From assembly GCA_965363355.1 (NCBI GenBank), contig CBDTTM010000104.1, positions 1 through 8,667 on the forward strand: a DNA stretch of 8,667 nucleotides, in the 5' to 3' direction. The notes under the pieces were generated by a model that saw nothing but the letters and a program-made list of their open reading frames with translations, had not been told where the DNA came from and ran no database searches. How positions within the stretch are numbered: position 1 is the stretch's first letter; each line of letters opens with the position of its first letter. This DNA comes from CBDTTM01 sp965363355 (GTDB taxonomy: Bacteria; Bacillota; Negativicutes; Selenomonadales; Selenomonadaceae). Positions 5,697 to 8,667 of the stretch are shown here, in pieces. The translations under genes and the position numbers were made by a program.

Positions 5697-6962
5697 TTAG
5701 CGAAGCTTATGCCCCGCAACATATTTTTCTTTAATAGAACTTTTCGTTCCATTGTAAATAAAATACTGTAATTTTTCCTCTACCGTCAACGCTTCTTTTT
5801 GCTGTGGCAACTCGATCACGAGGATATCCGCCGCAGCCCCAGCTTCAAATGTTCCAGTCCCGCCAAAGAATTCTCCGCCGCCTTTCGTCGCCATAAAGAA
5901 AACTTCCGGTAAGGTAAGCGCCTTGTCTTGGCGATGCTGCAACTCATACATTTTAGAAACCTGAATGGCACGAACCATAGCCTGCGGCATAAATAAAGAA
6001 TTTCCCGCACCAACATCACTGCCGAGACCTACCTTAACGCCAGCTTGCAGCATTTTACGCGCTGGCATCAATCCGCTTGTAAGATTCAAATTTGAATCCG
6101 GACAATGTACTGGAATTACTTTTTTTTCTGCAAGCAAAGCTATTTCCTCATCCGTCAGATGAATGCAATGCGCCATCAACGTCGGAGTCTGTCCGAAGAG
6201 CCCATAGTGATCATAGACTTTATAATAGGCCTTATCCTCTGGAAACAACTCTTCCACCCAACGAATTTCACCCTCGTTTTCTGACAGATGCGATTGAACC
6301 GGAAGCTGGTATTTTTGCGCGAGATTTCCCAGGCCTTCCAGTTGACGTCTTGTACTCGTCGGAGCGAACCGCGGTGTGATGATTGGTTTTACCAACACAT
6401 CCCCTGCCCAAGCATTCAAAAGCTTCTCAGTATCGAGCAAAGACTGCTCCGTATCTTCTTGTAAAAAAGGCGGGCAATTGACATCCATATTTACCTTGCC
6501 AACATAAGCGGATAAACCCTTCTCTTTAAGCAAGTCAAATAAAATCTGCGAAGCCTCACTATGGATCGTCGCAAATAGAACCGAGCGAGTCGTACCTGAA
6601 TCTGCGAGTTCATCGACAAAGCTTCCATAAATTTTTGCTGCGTAATCAGGATCTTTGAATTTATTCTCTTCGGGAAACGTATATTTTTCCAACCAATCCA
6701 AAAGTTCATCATCCATACCTAAGCCGATTTGCTGGAACTGCGGTGCATGCGTGTGCAAATCAACAAACCCTGGAATGATTAAATTTTTCCCCTTATCCTC
6801 AACAGGCAACGTCAAATATTTTTCTGGAATCTGCTCATATACCCCTGCAATCTTTCCATCTACAACCACAAGATAGCTCTGTGGAAAAGCGGAAAACTTC
6901 TCCATCGTCGCCGTAAATAAAATATCACCTTTCAATATAAAAGACTTCTCTTGCGTTTTCAT
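5697..6962 (-). CDS. guaD: Guanine deaminase (amidohydrolase superfamily)
   Basis: This is a 421-residue cytosolic enzyme converting guanine to xanthine and ammonia. Zinc and active-site motifs are in order: HTHAP with His70 and His72, ITPRFAPTS (195-203, substrate-binding Arg198), SHLSE with His225 and Glu228, AHCIHLTDEE with His265, and LGSDVGAG with Asp316. PRF and SDVGAG are typical of guanine deaminase rather than other amidohydrolases. I chose ATG 6962 for its GAGGAGG 6 nt upstream; the longer reading to 6998 starts at TTG inside the preceding hairpin. It lies 89 nt after the purine permease and is probably co-transcribed with it under the riboswitch. Its product xanthine links it to the hydroxylase accessory genes downstream. 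Confidence 0.95.
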   Translation of the reverse strand: MKTQEKSFILKGDILFTATMEKFSAFPQSYLVVVDGKIAGVYEQIPEKYLTLPVEDKGKNLIIPGFVDLHTHAPQFQQIGLGMDDELLDWLEKYTFPEENKFKDPDYAAKIYGSFVDELADSGTTRSVLFATIHSEASQILFDLLKEKGLSAYVGKVNMDVNCPPFLQEDTEQSLLDTEKLLNAWAGDVLVKPIITPRFAPTSTRRQLEGLGNLAQKYQLPVQSHLSENEGEIRWVEELFPEDKAYYKVYDHYGLFGQTPTLMAHCIHLTDEEIALLAEKKVIPVHCPDSNLNLTSGLMPARKMLQAGVKVGLGSDVGAGNSLFMPQAMVRAIQVSKMYELQHRQDKALTLPEVFFMATKGGGEFFGGTGTFEAGAAADILVIELPQQKEALTVEEKLQYFIYNGTKSSIKEKYVAGHKLR

Positions 6963-6987
6963 AAAAAACCTCCTCAAAAGAACAAAT

Positions 6988-7028
6988 AAATGCGGCAAAG
7001 ATAATATTTCACACTCTTTGCCGCATTT
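6988..7028 (-). terminator. Intercistronic 14-bp hairpin between permease and guaD
   Basis: Arms 6988-7001 and 7015-7028 pair perfectly over 14 bp around a 13-nt loop. On the minus strand the tail is ATTTGTTCTTTTG, a broken U-tract, so it may be only a partial terminator or an mRNA-stabilising processing hairpin. The guaD ribosome binding site begins 9 nt beyond the stem. Confidence 0.55.
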
Positions 7029-7051
7029 TCCTGCCTACATCTTAAATTAAA

Positions 7052-8404
7052 TCAAGCATTCAATCGCATATAAAAATTCACCAGGAATAAAATGCTGATA
7101 ATCCACATTACCCAGCTGACTTCTTTGCCTTTTCCTGCTAAAAGTTTAAGAAAACTATAGCTGACAAAACCAAAAGCAAAACCATTTGCTATGCTTGAAG
7201 TCAACGGCATCATTATAATTGTCAAAAAGGCTGGCAGTGCATCGGTGAAATCATCAAATTTCACGTTTTTCACATCTGCCATCATCAATGCACCGACTAA
7301 AATCAAAGCCGGAGCCGTAGCAAATGCCGGTACTAAACCAATAAGTGGTGCAAAAACGAGGGAAATCAAGAACAGCACCGCAACCGTAACTGCAGTAAGA
7401 CCCGTTTTACCGCCTTCAGCAATCCCTGCAGCACTTTCAATATAAGAAGTTACTGTAGATGTCCCAAACAAAGAACTGACAATCGTTCCAACTGCATCTG
7501 TAGTAAGAGCTTTGTCCAAGTTTTCGATTTCACCTTTTTCATCAACCAGTTTAGCCTTATAGGTAAGCCCTATGATCGTTCCCATATTATCAAATAATTC
7601 AACAATCGTAAACGTAAAGATAATCGAAAAAATACCATAATGCCATGCACCCGCAATATCAAGTTCGCCAAAAGTTTGTGCCATACTAGGCAACTGAAAG
7701 CTTATGATATCGCCAATTCCTGTCGGTGCTGGTGATACGCCGCAAATCATGCTTAAAATCGTAACAATAAAAATACCTATGATGATTGCACCTTTTATCT
7801 GTCGTGCAATCAAAGCTGCTGTGACAATCAACCCTATAGCTGCAAGAATTGCCTTAGGATCGGTCAAATTTCCTAATGTGATGTAAGTCGCCTTATCGCC
7901 AGCAATCATCCCAGCACCCTTAAGTCCAATAAAGGCAATGAATAAACCGATGCCGACACCAATTGCATGTTTAAGATTCAATGGCACGGAACGGATAATA
8001 GCCTGTCGAACCCCACCAATCGTCAAAATTAAAAAAAGTATCCCCGAAAAGAACACCGCGCCTAAAGCAACTTGCCACGATAAGTGCATGACACCAACAA
8101 CATAATATGCAAAAAAAGCATTGAGTCCCATTCCTGGTGCTAAAGCGATTGGATAGTTAGCATAAATTCCCATAAATAAAGAAGCCAATGCCGTAATCCA
8201 AATCGTCGAAGCAATCGCCGCCTCTTTCGGAATCCCTGCATCTGCTAAAATATTCGGATTGACAAACATGATATAAGCCAAAGCCACAAAAGTAGTTGCT
8301 CCCGCTAATATTTCAGTTTTTATCGTTGTATTTTTTTCTTTCAATTTAAAAAACTTACTGAGTATACCTATCTTTTCTCCATTTGCATTTTCTTGCATCG
8401 CCAT
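7052..8404 (-). CDS. NCS2-family purine permease, AzgA/PbuG type (guanine/hypoxanthine)
   Basis: This is a 450-residue polytopic membrane protein with about 12-14 hydrophobic segments. Family landmarks are ILAGATTFVALAYIMFVNP (32-50), the helix-3 motif ALAPGMGLNAFF (87-98), VELFDNMGT with Glu269 and Asp272 (268-276), GTSTVTSYIESAAGIAEGG (314-332) and KTGLTAV. These place it in the AzgA-type branch (COG2252), whose studied members import guanine, hypoxanthine or adenine by proton symport. I chose ATG 8404 (ATAGGAGG, 10-nt spacing); ATG 8398 is an alternative, and the longer reading to 8431 begins at TTG before the ribosome binding site. Control by a guanine-type riboswitch upstream and a guanine deaminase downstream favour guanine/hypoxanthine as substrates. 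Length and motifs are normal. Confidence 0.94.
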   Translation of the reverse strand: MAMQENANGEKIGILSKFFKLKEKNTTIKTEILAGATTFVALAYIMFVNPNILADAGIPKEAAIASTIWITALASLFMGIYANYPIALAPGMGLNAFFAYYVVGVMHLSWQVALGAVFFSGILFLILTIGGVRQAIIRSVPLNLKHAIGVGIGLFIAFIGLKGAGMIAGDKATYITLGNLTDPKAILAAIGLIVTAALIARQIKGAIIIGIFIVTILSMICGVSPAPTGIGDIISFQLPSMAQTFGELDIAGAWHYGIFSIIFTFTIVELFDNMGTIIGLTYKAKLVDEKGEIENLDKALTTDAVGTIVSSLFGTSTVTSYIESAAGIAEGGKTGLTAVTVAVLFLISLVFAPLIGLVPAFATAPALILVGALMMADVKNVKFDDFTDALPAFLTIIMMPLTSSIANGFAFGFVSYSFLKLLAGKGKEVSWVMWIISILFLVNFYMRLNA

Positions 8405-8439
8405 AATAATTATTCCTCCTATAAAGTTCAACTACATGC

Positions 8440-8466
8440 AAAAAGGCCACAGTAAAACAGACCTTT
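8440..8466 (-). terminator. Riboswitch-controlled intrinsic terminator before the permease
   Basis: Minus-strand arms AAAGGTC (8466-8460) and GGCCTTT (8448-8442) pair over 7 bp including one U·G, with an 11-nt loop and a TTTTT tract at 8444-8440. Its 3' arm is complementary to the 3' edge of the purine aptamer, so it is the expected OFF structure. The tract is short, and some read-through is likely. Confidence 0.7.
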
Positions 8467-8480
8467 CGATACGTTTTTTA

Positions 8481-8512
8481 CAAATAAGCAACATAAATAA
8501 ATTGCTTGTTTG
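8481..8512 (-). repeat. Inverted repeat in the riboswitch expression platform
   Basis: Arms 8481-8491 and 8502-8512 pair in 10 of 11 positions around a 10-nt A/T loop. In the minus-strand RNA the odd pair is A·C. No U-tract follows, so it is not a terminator; it may bring the aptamer 3' edge and the terminator closer together. Confidence 0.55.
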
Positions 8513-8540
8513 GCAAAACTTATATTCTACGAAAAATCTG

Positions 8541-8615
8541 CTTCCTGTAGCCTGTGACAATTTAAGGTTGTCTGGTAGATACACTCATACCCTATTTATG
8601 AGTTTATACAAGAAA
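8541..8615 (-). promoter_or_regulatory. Purine (guanine-type) riboswitch aptamer
   Basis: On the minus strand the three-way junction is clear. P1 is TTTCTTGTA with TACAGGAAG (8607-8615 and 8541-8549). P2 is a perfect ACTCATA/TATGAGT (8597-8603 and 8583-8589) closing loop AATAGGG. J2/3 ends in GTATCTACC. P3 is GACAA/TTGTC (8568-8572 and 8556-8560) closing loop CCTTAAA. The GG of L2 and CC of L3 can make the kissing contact, and the UAUAA of P1-J1/2 is present. The position equivalent to C74 of the B. subtilis xpt aptamer is C (8550), predicting guanine/hypoxanthine rather than adenine. J3/1 is atypical (see findings). It precedes the purine permease and, by inference, guaD. Confidence 0.9.
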
Positions 8616-8631
8616 AAGGGCTCTTTGTCAA
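8603..8631 (-). promoter_or_regulatory. Promoter-like TTGACA-17-TATAAA overlapping the aptamer
   Basis: The minus strand has a perfect -35 TTGACA (8631-8626), a 17-nt spacer and TATAAA (8608-8603). The -10 is the conserved UAUAA of the aptamer, so a start near 8596 would lie in loop L2, after the P1 5' strand. The match is strong, but whether it is used is unknown; the full-length riboswitch RNA must come from a promoter further upstream, outside or at the edge of the window. Confidence 0.45.
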
Positions 8632-8647
8632 ATGTTGTGGTCTAGTC

Positions 8648-8667
8648 CGGATGAGAAAACTCATCCG
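8648..8667. repeat. Perfect hairpin at the right window edge
   Basis: CGGATGAG, AAAA, CTCATCCG: 8-bp arms (8648-8655, 8660-8667) and a 4-nt loop, possibly continuing beyond the window. On the minus strand it is followed by GACTAGACC with no U-tract, so it is not an obvious minus-strand terminator. It could terminate a plus-strand or convergent transcript, or belong to the leader of the permease mRNA. Confidence 0.55.

Noticed and set aside
6963..6998. Longer guaD start at 6998
   Set aside because: It is a TTG inside the left arm of the intercistronic hairpin, and the extra residues would be encoded by the ribosome binding site of the proper ATG.
8436..8645. Plus-strand 69-codon frame in the permease leader
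   Set aside because: It is the complement of the riboswitch, terminator and promoter elements and shows no ribosome binding site.
1..8667. Mobile elements, CRISPR arrays, tRNA or rRNA genes
   Set aside because: I saw no transposase, integrase, direct-repeat array, terminal inverted repeats or tRNA-like cloverleaf; the region is compact and single-stranded in gene direction.

Overview
All eight genes seen here, plus one cut off by the window edge, lie on the minus strand, so the window reads functionally from right (8667) to left (1). Gene content and style (AGGAGG ribosome binding sites, ATGA stop/start overlaps, a purine riboswitch, a CsoR-family repressor and a selenium-dependent hydroxylase accessory cluster) point to an anaerobic, low-to-medium GC member of the Firmicutes. 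A Negativicutes or Clostridia relative is my best guess, but no marker gene here fixes the taxon.

Layout in the direction of transcription. (1) 8667-8405: a leader with a purine (guanine-type) riboswitch, a terminator and a recognisable antiterminator pairing. (2) 8404-7052: an AzgA/PbuG-type NCS2 purine permease. (3) 6962-5697: guanine deaminase, followed by a strong intrinsic terminator. (4) 5514-5188: a CsoR-family repressor with a His-rich N-terminus, its own extended -10 promoter and a TACT/AGTA dyad in its leader, followed by a weaker terminator-like hairpin. (5) 5092-1: a tightly packed run of seven genes, selD, yedF, yqeB, a class V aminotransferase (cysteine desulfurase family), a DUF3343 Se/S-carrier-like small protein, yqeC, and an XdhC-family protein that runs off the left edge. 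Five of the six junctions overlap by 4 nt or are 1 nt apart; the sixth is 16 nt.

How they fit together. SelD makes selenophosphate. yqeB, yqeC and the XdhC protein are the known marker set for selenium-dependent molybdenum hydroxylases, whose labile selenium is not selenocysteine. The desulfurase-like protein, YedF and the DUF3343 protein are plausible thiol carriers that mobilise S or Se. The adjoining permease and guanine deaminase import guanine/hypoxanthine and turn guanine into xanthine, the substrate of xanthine dehydrogenase. I infer that the hydroxylase served by this cluster acts on purines (xanthine dehydrogenase or purine hydroxylase) and is encoded nearby, probably beyond position 1.

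The most interesting signals are in the riboswitch region: a purine aptamer with a changed J3/1 strand, a 9-bp antiterminator that explains the change, and a near-consensus promoter whose -10 lies inside the aptamer and would give a transcript that escapes the switch. The gene families themselves are known; I did not find an unmistakably new system.
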